A DNA stretch of 64,000 nucleotides, taken from positions 1 to 64,000 of the forward strand of contig CAVZMO010000023.1 in the NCBI GenBank assembly GCA_963776195.1, read 5' to 3'. A model generated the notes under the pieces. The model ran no database searches and was not told where the DNA came from. It saw only the letters and a list, made by a program, of their open reading frames with translations. The position numbers were made by a program, and so were the translations under genes. Below are positions 1 through 9,491 of the stretch, piece by piece (positions within the stretch are counted from its first letter, which is position 1; each line of letters begins with the position of its first letter). This stretch comes from CAVZMO01 sp963776195 (GTDB lineage: Bacteria; Nitrospirota; Thermodesulfovibrionia; Thermodesulfovibrionales; SM23-35).

Positions 1-35
1 TAATTAGAGTCTGTTTATAAACTATGGCTTGTGTC

Positions 36-100
36 ACCCTGAGCTTGTCGAAGGATACATAATTGGATGATATTTGCCTCATGGTTCGACAAGCTTACCA
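36..100. repeat. Dispersed-type inverted repeat
   Basis: GAGCTTGTCGAA (41-52) faces TTCGACAAGCTT (85-96), 11 of 12 pairs, around a 32-nt AT-rich spacer. The flanks CCCTGAGCTTGTCGAAGG and TTCGACAAGCTTACCATGA match a palindromic intergenic repeat that is common in many bacterial genomes. It lies past the 3' end of the leftmost minus-strand gene. No gene is seen in 1-215. Confidence 0.6.
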
Positions 101-215
101 TGATATTTAAGAATTATTCGGGAATTTATAAATTCAATCCTTTATCACATGCGCAGCTTTAAGTCAGCTCTCTTCCCAGCCATACTTCTTGGAGCGGGTC
201 GGTGATACGGGAGGA

Positions 216-404
216 TTACACGACGGACAGGCAATCCTCTCTCCACAGACATTTGACCTGATCGCATACGCCTTCTTTAGCTGTTCCAAAACAATCGAAG
301 TTACCTTCAGTCCTCTGTATGGTTCGGACGATATTCTCCTTTTTCATATTCCCTATTTTTAGGCCTTTTCCTTTTGCGATATCTTTTATCTGTTTGAGAG
401 TCAT
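216..404 (-). CDS. Small SAP/Rho-N-like domain protein
   Basis: This 62-residue protein opens with a helix-extended-helix pattern (TLKQIKDIAKGKGLKIGNMKKENIVRTIQ split over residues 2-31) typical of SAP or Rho N-terminal-like nucleic-acid-binding domains. The second half has four cysteines (residues about 38, 47, 52 and 58) in a compact array that could bind a metal, which is inference. A strong ribosome binding site, AAGGAGG, lies 4 nt before the ATG. Similar short proteins recur in deltaproteobacteria and Nitrospirota. The biological role is unknown. Confidence 0.7.
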   Translation of the reverse strand: MTLKQIKDIAKGKGLKIGNMKKENIVRTIQRTEGNFDCFGTAKEGVCDQVKCLWREDCLSVV

Positions 405-467
405 ATTTCCTCCTTCACTAATAGGACTATTTTTCTTGTTACTTGGGTTTACATAAACGATATCAAA

Positions 468-1301
468 TTATTTTGCGATTTTCAAGCTGATGTCAGCCGC
501 GGAAGCTGAATGGGTGAGGGCACCGATAGAGATCAAATCAACACCGGTCTCTGCAATCTCTCTAACGTTTTCAAGGTTGACGCCGCCCGATGCTTCAAGG
601 AGGACCTTGCCGTCCGTTATTCTTACCGCTTCTTTTATATCCTTTACCGGCATATTATCTAACATTACTATGTCAGCACCGGCTTTCATCGCAGCCTTAA
701 GGCCGAGAAGGTTATCGACCTCCACTTCTATTTTGGTGAGGTGATGACCGGCTTTTGCACGATTAACGGCCGCCTCGATGCTTCCTACCGCCTGTATATG
801 GTTGTCCTTTATAAGGATGCCGTCGAAAAGGCCGAATCTGTGGTTATTTCCACCTCCAATTCTCACAGCATACTTTTCCATAAATCTTTGGCAGGGGATC
901 GTCTTTCTTGTATCGATTATCTTTGTCTTGAGTCCTCTGATCTTGCCCACATACAGAGAGGTCAGGGTCGCTATTCCGGATAGTCTCTGCAGTATATTCA
1001 GGCTGACTCTCTCTCCGGCAAGAATGGCACGGGTTTTCCCCGATATCTCGGCAAGGACGTTTCCTTTACTGACCTGAGAACCTTCCGGGAAGAAAAGTTT
1101 CCATTCTATTGCGGGGTCGAGCAGCCGGAAAACTTCTTTTGCGAAGGGAAAGCCGGCCAGAATAAAACTTCCTTTAGCGATATATTCAGCCTTTGAAATA
1201 TTGTTTTCCGGAATGAGGAGGGAGGTTGTGATATCACCGGGACCGATATCTTCTTCAAGTGCACGACGGATAGTATCGACAACACTTGAGGGGATCTCCA
1301 T
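468..1301 (-). CDS. nadC: Nicotinate-nucleotide pyrophosphorylase (carboxylating)
   Basis: Quinolinate phosphoribosyltransferase: converts quinolinate and PRPP to nicotinate mononucleotide, CO2 and pyrophosphate in de novo NAD synthesis in the cytoplasm. The 277-residue length is normal. The N-terminal barrel-flanking domain includes EEDIGPGDITT, and the signature DTRKTIPCQR then KYAVRIGGGNNHRFGL and IKDNH covers the PRPP/quinolinate site. The C-terminal barrel has VEVDN, MLDNM and EASGGV. It starts 4 nt after the stop of the membrane-anchored protein upstream and forms an operon with it and valS. nadE lies on the same strand 5 kb upstream, so both ends of NAD synthesis are encoded here. Confidence 0.95.
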   Translation of the reverse strand: MEIPSSVVDTIRRALEEDIGPGDITTSLLIPENNISKAEYIAKGSFILAGFPFAKEVFRLLDPAIEWKLFFPEGSQVSKGNVLAEISGKTRAILAGERVSLNILQRLSGIATLTSLYVGKIRGLKTKIIDTRKTIPCQRFMEKYAVRIGGGNNHRFGLFDGILIKDNHIQAVGSIEAAVNRAKAGHHLTKIEVEVDNLLGLKAAMKAGADIVMLDNMPVKDIKEAVRITDGKVLLEASGGVNLENVREIAETGVDLISIGALTHSASAADISLKIAK

Positions 1302-1305
1302 GCGG

Positions 1306-1794
1306 CTATTTCCTTTTCAACAGCAGGGAGAAAAAGCCCCATAACCCTCCAAAAACAGCGCCCAGGGCAAAGGCTGATCTCCAGTCGAGGAGGGTTGTTA
1401 TATTCCCTTCGATCTCATTCGCAACAACAAGGAATGCAGATGTATTGTCTGATTTGATGTGTTTTGCCGCCATGATGCCGACTGCAGACCTGTTCGCCGT
1501 TGTTTGTTCTTTCGAAATGCTCACGGGAGAACAGGAAAAGTTTATCGAGACGTTATCGGCGGCAGTAACGGCACTTATGCTCTGATTGAGGCTTATGTCA
1601 TTTCCCCTCAGAATTCCGGAGGCGCCCTGTGTAACCTCCACCCTTTCTCCGTCGATACTGAGAGCCCCGACCTGCTGAAGCTCGATATGTCCTCCTTCGA
1701 CAGCCCTTATGGTACTCTGTTTGATATTGATAAATTCGCCCTCAATAAACTCAAGGTCGCTCTTTTCGATTTCTTTTTTATTCTTACGAACCAT
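1306..1794 (-). CDS. Polymer-like repeat protein with C-terminal membrane anchor
   Basis: A 162-residue protein of unknown function. Residues about 15-135 are short beta-prone stretches rich in I, V, S, N and T (for example IRAVEGGHIELQQVGALSI), suggesting a small beta-solenoid like bactofilins, though no family is recognised with certainty. A single hydrophobic helix at about 140-158 is followed by LKRK, so it is probably a tail-anchored inner-membrane protein with the repeat part in the cytoplasm. Its start overlaps the 3' end of valS by 11 nt and its stop is 4 nt before nadC, so it is translationally coupled to both. Confidence 0.65.
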   Translation of the reverse strand: MVRKNKKEIEKSDLEFIEGEFINIKQSTIRAVEGGHIELQQVGALSIDGERVEVTQGASGILRGNDISLNQSISAVTAADNVSINFSCSPVSISKEQTTANRSAVGIMAAKHIKSDNTSAFLVVANEIEGNITTLLDWRSAFALGAVFGGLWGFFSLLLKRK

Positions 1795-4504
1795 TTTTCA
1801 CCTCCGCTTCTCTAAGCATTTTGATGCTCTCGGTAATCTTGTCTCTCATTGTTATTAATTCTTCATATTTGGCCTTCTCTTTTTCGATAATCTCCTGCGG
1901 TGCCTTCTGGAGAAAATCGTCGTTAAAGAGCTTCTTGCCGATTGATACAAGGTTTGTATCAAGTTTTGCGTTGTCTTTTTTAAGTCTATCTATTTCTCCC
2001 GCAATATTCAAGACACCTTTCAGGGGGACAAATATTTCCATAGAACTCTTAAGGGAGGTGGCAGAGCCTTCCGGTTTCCTGATATCCCCGCCGATTTCGA
2101 TTTGATCGACTTTGGCGAGGCCTTTAATATATTGGACATTTTCTTTCAATATGTTCTCTACTGCCGGGGAATGTGTTCTTATTGAGGCATGCAGTCTCAG
2201 AGACGGCAGGATATTCAGTTCCCCCCGAATGGTTCTGATCCCCATTATCACATCGGTAATATATGACATGTCTTCTTCCGATTTATGATCTCTCGGCAGA
2301 GCTTTGGGATATTCGGAGATCATAATACTCTCTTCAGTCTCCGAAGCTTTGCTCATCATGATCCCTGCTTTTAAAGGTGTGATCTTCTGCCGGATCTCCT
2401 CAGTTACAAAAGGCATAAAAGGATGGAGAAGCTTCAACAAAGTATCAAGTGCAGAAAGGAGGCACCATTTAGCGCCGGGTTCGAGATCGGGGTTGGAGAA
2501 TTCTATCTTTGCCATCTCGATATACCAGTCGCAGAACTCATGCCATATAAACTGGTATATGCTGCTTGCCGCATCATTAAACCTGTATTCTTCCAGGGCG
2601 ATATTCATCTCCTCCGCCGTAGCGCCCAGCCTGCTTAAGATCCATTTGCCCGGAAGCGAGAGGTTTAATCCGTCTTTTGTTCCCGTCCCTGTGTCGGATG
2701 ACTGTTCTAAATTTATCATGATGAATCGTGCCGCGTTCCAGAGCTTATTCACAAAGTGCCTATAGCCCTCGACCCTGTCCTCGGAAAACTTAACGTCTCT
2801 TCCCTGTGCGGCAAATGCGGCAAGACTGAATCTGAAGGCGTCGGTGCCGTATCTGTCCATCATGATCAGAGGATCGACCACATTGCCCTTGGACTTGGAC
2901 ATCTTCTGGCCTTTTACATCCCTGACAAGGGCATGAATGTAAACGTCCCTGAAAGGGACGTCTCCCATGAATTTGAGTCCCATCATGATCATCCTGGCGA
3001 CCCAGAAGAATATTATGTCGAAACCGGTCACAAGGACACTGGTGGGATAAAACGTCTTGAGATCGCGCGTGTCATCGGGCCAGCCGAGTGTCGAAAACGG
3101 CCATAACGCCGAAGAGAACCACGTGTCAAGGACGTCCTCATCTTGAACCAAGTTCCGAGAGCCGCAATAGCGACATTTCTCAGGTGTCTCTCTGGAAACA
3201 TTAATGCCGTTTTTTGTCCTGCATTGATCATTCTTCATTTCCTTACAGTACCAGACCGGTATTCTGTGCCCCCACCATATCTGGCGTGAAACGCACCAGT
3301 CCTTGATATCTTCCATCCATGCAAAATAGGTGTTTTCCCATGTCTTCGGAACAATCCTGATACTTCCCTCTTTAACAACCCTGACGGCATCTTTTGCCAT
3401 GGCCTGGACATTTACATACCACTGAGGTGTCGACAAGGGTTCGGTGATCGTTTTGCACCTGTAACAGTGGCCTATAGAATGGGCGTGCAATTCCTCTTTT
3501 TCTATGAGATGCAAGTCTTTGAGATCCTGCAATACCAGCTTCCTGCATTCATATCTGTCCAGACCTGCGTATCGCTCGCCCGCAGCCTGTGTCATGCGGC
3601 CCTCATCTCCGATAACCGTTATAAACGGCAACGGCGGATTCTGTCTTTTTGCCATCCCTTCATCATTAAAATCATGCGCGGGCGTTACCTTTACCGCACC
3701 CGTTCCAAAAGAAGGATCTACCGCATTGTCGGAAATAACGGGAATCTTTCTGTTCGTCAGAGGGAGATTGAGGGTTTTACCGATGAGTTCTTTATATCTG
3801 TCGTCCTCCGGGTTTACTGCGACTGCGGTGTCCCCAATCATGGTCTCCGGCCTGGTAGTCGCAACGGTTATGTGCCTGCCGCTTCCGTCAGACAAGGGAT
3901 ATTTTATGTACGTCAGCTTTCCTTCCAGTTCTTCGTGCTCGACTTCGAGGTCGGAAAGTGCTGTATGACAACGGGGGCACCAGTTGATGAGCCTGTTGTC
4001 CTTATAGATCAGGCCTTCCTCATAAAGCCTGAGAAAGACCTCGCGGACAGCCTTTGAAAGCCCTTCGTCAAGGGTGAACCTCTCCCTCGACCAATCGCAT
4101 GAGGCGCCAAGCCTTTTCAATTGATGGATTATTCTTCCGCCGTATTCAGCCTTCCATTTCCAAACACGTTCTATGAAGACGTCGCGTCCGAGTTTATGCC
4201 TGTTAAGACCTTCTGTCGCGAGTTGTTTTTCGACGACATTCTGCGTCGCGATGCCGGCATGGTCGGTACCCGGAAGCCAAAGGACTTTATATCCCGACAT
4301 GCGTTTCCAACGGAAAAGGATATCCTGCAGGACAGCATTGAGGGCATGGCCCATATGGAGAGAACCGGTGACGTTTGGAGGGGGTATTACCAAAGAATAG
4401 GCGATACCGTGAGAATCCTCACCCGGCTTAAAATATTCGTGCGAGACCCAGAATTCATACCATTTTTCTTCGATACCCTGCGGATTGAAGCCCTTGTCTA
4501 AAAT
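1784..4504 (-). CDS. valS: Valyl-tRNA synthetase
   Basis: Class I aminoacyl-tRNA synthetase that charges tRNA-Val. The HIGH-type motif is in GSLHMGHALNAV, the CP1 editing domain contains TTRPETMIGDTAV, the KMSKS loop is GQKMSKSKGNV, and the C-terminus has the Val-specific coiled-coil arm. The conserved N-terminus FNPQGIEEKWYEFW lies upstream of the first NTG codon (TTG at 4393), so the true start must be further up. Between the in-frame TAA and that motif the only plausible initiator is ATT at 4502-4504, with AAGG 6 nt before it and overlapping the stop of the upstream receiver gene. This gives 906 residues. The start is inferred; a small sequence error would be an alternative. Confidence 0.95.
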   Translation of the reverse strand: MLDKGFNPQGIEEKWYEFWVSHEYFKPGEDSHGIAYSLVIPPPNVTGSLHMGHALNAVLQDILFRWKRMSGYKVLWLPGTDHAGIATQNVVEKQLATEGLNRHKLGRDVFIERVWKWKAEYGGRIIHQLKRLGASCDWSRERFTLDEGLSKAVREVFLRLYEEGLIYKDNRLINWCPRCHTALSDLEVEHEELEGKLTYIKYPLSDGSGRHITVATTRPETMIGDTAVAVNPEDDRYKELIGKTLNLPLTNRKIPVISDNAVDPSFGTGAVKVTPAHDFNDEGMAKRQNPPLPFITVIGDEGRMTQAAGERYAGLDRYECRKLVLQDLKDLHLIEKEELHAHSIGHCYRCKTITEPLSTPQWYVNVQAMAKDAVRVVKEGSIRIVPKTWENTYFAWMEDIKDWCVSRQIWWGHRIPVWYCKEMKNDQCRTKNGINVSRETPEKCRYCGSRNLVQDEDVLDTWFSSALWPFSTLGWPDDTRDLKTFYPTSVLVTGFDIIFFWVARMIMMGLKFMGDVPFRDVYIHALVRDVKGQKMSKSKGNVVDPLIMMDRYGTDAFRFSLAAFAAQGRDVKFSEDRVEGYRHFVNKLWNAARFIMINLEQSSDTGTGTKDGLNLSLPGKWILSRLGATAEEMNIALEEYRFNDAASSIYQFIWHEFCDWYIEMAKIEFSNPDLEPGAKWCLLSALDTLLKLLHPFMPFVTEEIRQKITPLKAGIMMSKASETEESIMISEYPKALPRDHKSEEDMSYITDVIMGIRTIRGELNILPSLRLHASIRTHSPAVENILKENVQYIKGLAKVDQIEIGGDIRKPEGSATSLKSSMEIFVPLKGVLNIAGEIDRLKKDNAKLDTNLVSIGKKLFNDDFLQKAPQEIIEKEKAKYEELITMRDKITESIKMLREAEVKNGS

Positions 4505-5460
4505 TCTGACCTTATCCTCTCTATTTCTTTAGAGATCATGGTTTCCGCAAGGTCGGGTACGGTCTCCCAGATCACTTTTTCGACCTCTTTCGTCAGCGAT
4601 GCAAAGGCGCCTCCCAGCATCTCTTTAAGCATCCTTTCGACAAGGTCAGGTGCGACTTCCCACAGTATCTTCTCAACAGAATCCTTCAGTAACGGCGTCA
4701 TCGTGGCGAGGACAGCTTCTTTCAGATCAATTGAAGACATGATTGAAGAAATCTGCTCTTCGATCGAAGTTTTCAGTATCCCTTTAATCTCTTCTTGTGA
4801 TGGGAATCTTATATCGGGTATTCCCACCTTTGCTTCTTCAGCCGCCATTTTTTCTATCGCAGAAGGTTTGGTCTCTTCGGCCACTGTTGCCTCGGTCCCC
4901 AGTTCTTCTTCTGCGATCTCGAACAACTCTTCTGTTCCGGCTCCTGTCTCTTCTTCCAATTGCCAACTCACGACTTCCGGGGTTTCGGGAATCTCCTCCG
5001 TCGCCCACAGATCTTCTTCTAAAGATGTCTCTTCCAGGCCGACAGCTTCTGCCTCAAAAATGCCTTCTTCGCCTTCTCCCGTGGCCAGCGGTGACACGCT
5101 GAGGGCAGCGTTTATCTTGCTTATTAATTCTTGCGATTCAAAGGGTTTTACGATAAAATCGTCCGCTTTTACCTGCTTTGCAAGTTCTTCATCAATAGGT
5201 TCAAAAGCCCCGGTGAGGAGCATAACGGGAATACTATTTGTTGCCGGGTTCTGCTTTATCTTCTCGCAGAGCTGATAACCGTTCATTTTCGGCATCTCTA
5301 TGTCGGCGAGCACGATATCGGGCTTGAAAGAAGGGATTATGGCTAACGCTTCTTCCCCGTTATTCGCTGACTTGATCTCGAAATCTTCCTCGGCGAGGAT
5401 AAGTTCTACGACCTTCTGTATAGTAATGCTGTCGTCTGCGAGAAGAAGTTTATGTGCCAC
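4498..5460 (-). CDS. Response regulator receiver protein with helical C-terminal region
   Basis: 320 residues. An N-terminal REC domain (1-125) has the acidic pair D9/D10, phospho-acceptor D53 in LADIEMP, the conserved T/S site in LLTGAF and the lysine of VKPFE. Residues 130-215 are an acidic, Glu/Ala/Pro-rich linker. The last 100 residues are amphipathic helices carrying a repeated V-P-D-L pattern (WEVAPDLVERM, WETVPDLAETM). This layout is frequent in Myxococcus-like and Geobacter-like genomes; the output is unknown, and protein-protein interaction is likely. No histidine kinase is adjacent. Its stop overlaps the inferred valS start. Confidence 0.85.
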   Translation of the reverse strand: MAHKLLLADDSITIQKVVELILAEEDFEIKSANNGEEALAIIPSFKPDIVLADIEMPKMNGYQLCEKIKQNPATNSIPVMLLTGAFEPIDEELAKQVKADDFIVKPFESQELISKINAALSVSPLATGEGEEGIFEAEAVGLEETSLEEDLWATEEIPETPEVVSWQLEEETGAGTEELFEIAEEELGTEATVAEETKPSAIEKMAAEEAKVGIPDIRFPSQEEIKGILKTSIEEQISSIMSSIDLKEAVLATMTPLLKDSVEKILWEVAPDLVERMLKEMLGGAFASLTKEVEKVIWETVPDLAETMISKEIERIRSEF

Positions 5461-5514
5461 TTTACACCTCTTGATACATTATTTGAAAAATTTTATTGTT
5501 ACGTACCGAAAAAG

Positions 5515-6342
5515 TCAAGAAATTTCGTTGAGGCTCTTATCATAGAGTTCCTTCTTGCTCAAGTCGTATTCTTCCGCAACCTTTCTCACAGCCTCTTTTC
5601 TTCCAAGACCCCTTCTCATGAGGAAACGTATTTCCAAGAGAACATCCGCCGTCGCAGGTTTATCAGGCTCCGTCCTTCCCTCCACAATGATCACATACTC
5701 ACCAGCCACCTTTTTTCCTTTCATCTCATTCCGGATTTCCGGGATGCTGCCCCTTAAGACCTCCTCATGGATCTTCGTGATCTCCCTTACAACTGCAGCT
5801 CTCCTTTTTCCGAAGGCCATTTCCATATCATCGAGTGTCTCGTCAACCCTGTGCGGGGCCTCATAGAAGATGAGGGTCCTCTGTTCCAGGCTTAAATCGC
5901 TGAGAACCTTGCGGCGCTGGGTTTTGCCGGATGGAAGAAATCCCCGGAAGGCGAATTCCTCCGTGGGCAACCCTGATATCGATAATGCGGCAACGAACGC
6001 CGAAGGTCCGGGGACCGGGACAATTTGGATATGTTCTTCAATCGCTCTTTTTATGAGGACGGCTCCCGGATCCGCTATGCCGGGAGTGCCTGCATCCGAG
6101 ATGAGGGCGACAGATTGTCCCGCATGCAGTTTCCTGATGATTTCCTCTGATCTCACCCTCTCTTTTTCTTTCCAGTAGCTGATCATCGGTTTCGAGATAC
6201 CAAAATGATTGAGTAATTTTAATGAGTGACGTGTGTCCTCCGCTGCAACAAGATCAACTTCTTTGAGAACCCGCAAGGCCCTCAAAGTAATATCTTCGAG
6301 ATTCCCTATGGGTGTTGATACCATATAGAGGGTGCCCTTCAT
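5515..6342 (-). CDS. rsmI: 16S rRNA (cytidine1402-2'-O)-methyltransferase
   Basis: RsmI methylates the ribose of C1402 in the decoding centre of 16S rRNA with S-adenosylmethionine. The 275-residue length and tetrapyrrole-methylase fold fit: TPIGNLEDITLRAL at the N-terminus, VAAEDTRHSLKLLNHF, SDAGTPGIADPGAVL and the conserved PGPSAFVAALSISGLP. The short C-terminal domain RRGLGRKEAVRKVAEEY is the RsmI HTH-like tail. Its ATG overlaps the stop of the small secreted protein upstream (ATGA), so the two are co-translated. Confidence 0.95.
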   Translation of the reverse strand: MKGTLYMVSTPIGNLEDITLRALRVLKEVDLVAAEDTRHSLKLLNHFGISKPMISYWKEKERVRSEEIIRKLHAGQSVALISDAGTPGIADPGAVLIKRAIEEHIQIVPVPGPSAFVAALSISGLPTEEFAFRGFLPSGKTQRRKVLSDLSLEQRTLIFYEAPHRVDETLDDMEMAFGKRRAAVVREITKIHEEVLRGSIPEIRNEMKGKKVAGEYVIIVEGRTEPDKPATADVLLEIRFLMRRGLGRKEAVRKVAEEYDLSKKELYDKSLNEIS

Positions 6343-6596
6343 TCTACGTTCAGGAGTTTTTTCAGGCGTTTATCAGTCCTCACGATTTCGTCCACCTCGT
6401 CGCCGGTGAGGTCCCACGTGTATTTGCCGTCTGCCAAGCGTTTCAGCTTAATCTTTACGGGCTTTTTCGGTTTAACCTGCTGCAGTTCAGGCTGTTTCTT
6501 GACTTGAACCGTTTTATTATCGGCGGAAAAAACAGGCTTTAAAGGAAAGAACAAAGAAAATGATAGTAGTAATAATATTACAACACTTTTTTTCAC
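6339..6596 (-). CDS. Small secreted basic protein
   Basis: 85 residues with a clear signal peptide (MKKSVVILLLLSFSLFFPL, cleavage after VFSA near residue 25). The mature part is lysine/proline-rich (VKKQPELQQVKPKKPVKIKLKRL) and ends in YTWDLTGDEVDEIVRTDKRL. No domain is recognised. It sits between nadE and rsmI with a 5-nt gap upstream and a 4-nt overlap downstream, so it is a member of this operon. Function is unknown. Confidence 0.7.
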   Translation of the reverse strand: MKKSVVILLLLSFSLFFPLKPVFSADNKTVQVKKQPELQQVKPKKPVKIKLKRLADGKYTWDLTGDEVDEIVRTDKRLKKLLNVE

Positions 6597-6601
6597 TGGA
6601 C

Positions 6602-8347
6602 TCAGAACCCCCTGTATTTATTCGTTATCGGAAACCTTCTATCTCTGCCGAATGCCTTTTTGCTTATCTTGATTCCGGGAGGCGCCTGTCTTCTCTTATA
6701 TTCGCTCTTGTCGATCATTCTGATAACCTTCCGCGTACCCTCCGCATCGTAGCCGAGAGATAATATTTCTTCAAAACTCTTATCTTCTTCAATATAAGCC
6801 CTTAATATGGGATCGAGCAAAGGATAGGGCGGAAGCATGTCGGAATCTTTCTGATCGGGTTTGAGCTCTGCCGACGGTTCTTTCGTGAACACTCTTTCCG
6901 GGATCACCCCTTTCCCGGTCACGCTGTTTTTCCATCTGCAGAGTTCATAGACCATTGTTTTGGGTACATCCTTAATCACTGCAAACCCTCCTGCCATATC
7001 ACCGTAAAGGGTCGCATAGCCGACGCTCATCTCGGATTTGTTACCGGTCGTTAGGACCAGCCAGCCGAATTTGTTCGAGAAAGCCATGAGGATATTTCCC
7101 CTTATCCTTGCCTGCAAGTTTTCTTCCGTTGCATCCGGGGGTAAACCGCTAAAGTCTGTGTCGAGTATGGAAAGATATCCTTGAAATACGCTGTCAATGC
7201 GAACCTCCATCATCTTAATCCCCAGATTTCCCGTAAGTCCATACGCATCTTCTCTGCTTTCCTTTGAGGTATATGGAGACGGCATGAATAATCCTCGCAC
7301 ATTTTCCTTACCAAGGGCGTCGACCGCGATAGTGGCGACAAGTGCGGAATCGATGCCGCCGCTTAGACCTATAACGACGCCTTCAAATCCGTTCTTGATA
7401 ACATAATCGGAGGTGCCGAGTACGAGTGCCGTGTAAATTTCTTCCAACGGCTCCATCAGGGTTTGAGCTTCCGATGAAGACGGAATGAGCGGTTTAGGTT
7501 TCCCCTCAGGAGACGTCTCGTTGAGAGGAAGGACAATTTTTTCGAAGACGTCCTTCTCGATCTCTATGACCTCCTGCCTTCTGCGGGGGGCGTGGAGACG
7601 CTTCATCGTAACGCTTTCAAGGTTTAGATCGACAACGATCATGTCCTCCTGAAACTGTTTTCCCCGGGCGATCACCTTGCCGTCCTGATCAAGGACGATG
7701 CTGTGGCCGTCGAAGACAAGCTCGTCCTGTCCTCCAACGGTGTTCACATAAGCCACAATGATGACGTTGTCGGAGGCTCTTGCCGAAAGCATGGTCTCCC
7801 TGAATTTTCCCTTGCCGATATGATAGGGAGATGCATTGATGTTGATAATCACCTCGGCGCCTGCAAGCGATTGAACCCGTGCGGGCCCTTCGGGATACCA
7901 GATGTCCTCACAGATATTGACCCCAATCCATGTGTCCGCGAGTTGATATACGGGATATCTCGTGCCGGTCTGGAAATACCTATATTCATCGAATACACCG
8001 TAGTTCGGAAGGTACATCTTGTGGTAGACATCTATAATTTTCTTGTTATGAATTATAGCAGCGGCATTATAAATATCGTCCTTTCTGTCAACAAAACCGA
8101 CTATTGCCGTTATATCGACAACATTCTTCCGGACCTTTTTCAGGGACTCAAGATTGTCCTCGATGAACTGGGTCTTTAAGAGCAGATCTTCCGGGGGATA
8201 ACCGGTTAACGAGAGCTCAGGAAATGCGACCAGATCGGCTGAAAATGATTTTGCCCTTTTTATATAATCGATTATCTTCGAAACATTACCATCGAGGTCT
8301 CCGACGATCGGATTGATCTGAGCAAGCGCGATCCTTAGAGACCTCAT
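6602..8347 (-). CDS. nadE: Glutamine-dependent NAD+ synthetase
   Basis: Two-domain NadE that amidates nicotinate adenine dinucleotide to NAD+ using glutamine. The N-terminal nitrilase-type glutaminase (1-270) shows the catalytic Glu in PELSLTGYPPEDLLL, Lys in HKMYLPNYGVFDE and Cys in GVNICEDIWYP. The C-terminal ATP-pyrophosphatase domain (300-581) has the P-loop GLSGGIDSALVA and TTGNKSEMSVGY. At 581 residues it is the usual length. GGAGGT is 5 nt before the ATG. It heads the minus-strand operon and pairs functionally with nadC downstream. Confidence 0.95.
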   Translation of the reverse strand: MRSLRIALAQINPIVGDLDGNVSKIIDYIKRAKSFSADLVAFPELSLTGYPPEDLLLKTQFIEDNLESLKKVRKNVVDITAIVGFVDRKDDIYNAAAIIHNKKIIDVYHKMYLPNYGVFDEYRYFQTGTRYPVYQLADTWIGVNICEDIWYPEGPARVQSLAGAEVIININASPYHIGKGKFRETMLSARASDNVIIVAYVNTVGGQDELVFDGHSIVLDQDGKVIARGKQFQEDMIVVDLNLESVTMKRLHAPRRRQEVIEIEKDVFEKIVLPLNETSPEGKPKPLIPSSSEAQTLMEPLEEIYTALVLGTSDYVIKNGFEGVVIGLSGGIDSALVATIAVDALGKENVRGLFMPSPYTSKESREDAYGLTGNLGIKMMEVRIDSVFQGYLSILDTDFSGLPPDATEENLQARIRGNILMAFSNKFGWLVLTTGNKSEMSVGYATLYGDMAGGFAVIKDVPKTMVYELCRWKNSVTGKGVIPERVFTKEPSAELKPDQKDSDMLPPYPLLDPILRAYIEEDKSFEEILSLGYDAEGTRKVIRMIDKSEYKRRQAPPGIKISKKAFGRDRRFPITNKYRGF

Positions 8348-8494
8348 GTGACCTCCATATTTGTTGCGGCGTTCATCGGGCTATTAGTGAACAATTTGTG
8401 CTTATTATAGCATTAGCATTAAGATTCGACAAAAATTTTGAAGATTATCATTTAAGATTGCCTTTTAAACGCTAAAAAGTAAAAATAACCCATC

Positions 8495-9394
8495 ATGTTG
8501 TCAGGATTGATTAAAATGTATTGCTTATTTCTTTTCTTTATTTCTGCCGGCTCCGTTTATGCCGACGTTCTTTCTTTACAGTCCGACGATGTGACGGTTC
8601 TTTATGAAGAAGGGGTGAAGACAGTGGCCCGGGAGGTGATAAAGGCATATCCGCCCCTCAGGGATGAACTTTCTGTAACCCTTGGACAAGAAGTTGATTT
8701 CCGGCCGGAGGTGGTCCTTGTCAAAGAGAGGGATAAATTCAAAAAAATGTCGGGCAGTAATATGACTACCGCCTTCGCCTTACCCGATAGAAACCTTATG
8801 GTGCTTGATGTTTCGAGAACATATTCGAAACCTTTCACACTCGAATCAACACTCAAGCATGAATTATGTCATCTTGTCGTGCATCGCGGAGCAGGGAGTT
8901 GGAATATACCCAGGTGGTTCGATGAAGGCGTCTGCCAGTGGTCGAGCGGAGGCATCGCAGAATTGATGGTGGATGAAGGCAACAAGACTCTTGCAAAGGC
9001 GGTCATGTCTGAAAGACTGATCGGGTTAAGCCAACTCGATAGATTTCCCGATGATGAGCAGTACCTCATCCTTGCCTACGAAGAAAGCAAGAGCGTTGTC
9101 GAATTTATCGTGAACGAATATGGCAAAGACTCTCTGTTGCGGATATTGAAATATTTGAAAGCGGGAGATTCGATGAATGAATCCATAGCAAAAAGTCTTT
9201 CGATCAGTTCGGAGGAACTTGAAAGGAATTGGCACGCATATCTTAAGAGAAAATACACATGGTTTTCGTACCTGAGCAACAATCTCTATGTAATACTTTT
9301 CACCCTTGCCGCCCTGATCACTATTTATGGTTTTGTACGGCTGATAAAAAAGAAACGGGCATATGTAGATGAAGAAGAGGAGGGAGAAATATAA
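8495..9394 (+). CDS. Peptidase MA-like metallohydrolase, membrane-anchored
   Basis: 299 residues. A signal peptide (residues 1-23, ending SVYA) leads a gluzincin-type domain: the zinc motif is HELCH at about 125-129 in LKHELCHLVVHR, and the third ligand is probably Glu in WFDEGVCQW. A single membrane helix at about 260-280 (YVILFTLAALITIYGF) is followed by a basic, then acidic tail, so the protease domain should face the periplasm. Substrate is unknown. It is the first gene of the plus-strand run and is divergent from nadE across a 147-bp AT-rich gap. Confidence 0.8.
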   Translation: MLSGLIKMYCLFLFFISAGSVYADVLSLQSDDVTVLYEEGVKTVAREVIKAYPPLRDELSVTLGQEVDFRPEVVLVKERDKFKKMSGSNMTTAFALPDRNLMVLDVSRTYSKPFTLESTLKHELCHLVVHRGAGSWNIPRWFDEGVCQWSSGGIAELMVDEGNKTLAKAVMSERLIGLSQLDRFPDDEQYLILAYEESKSVVEFIVNEYGKDSLLRILKYLKAGDSMNESIAKSLSISSEELERNWHAYLKRKYTWFSYLSNNLYVILFTLAALITIYGFVRLIKKKRAYVDEEEEGEI

Positions 9395-9491
9395 ATGTCA
9401 AGGTATCGATGCATTTCCGTTGCGCAAGGCATAGCTGCATCATATTTTCATGCTATGATAAAGGTGTCTATTTCTTGATTGAAGAACAATT

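Noticed and set aside
3467..4057. Long open frame opposite valS
   Set aside because: It is the antisense of a well-conserved valS region and has no family resemblance or ribosome binding site.
4538..5275. Ser-rich 245-codon open frame opposite the receiver gene
   Set aside because: It is the mirror of the Glu/Ala-rich linker; composition explains the open frame.
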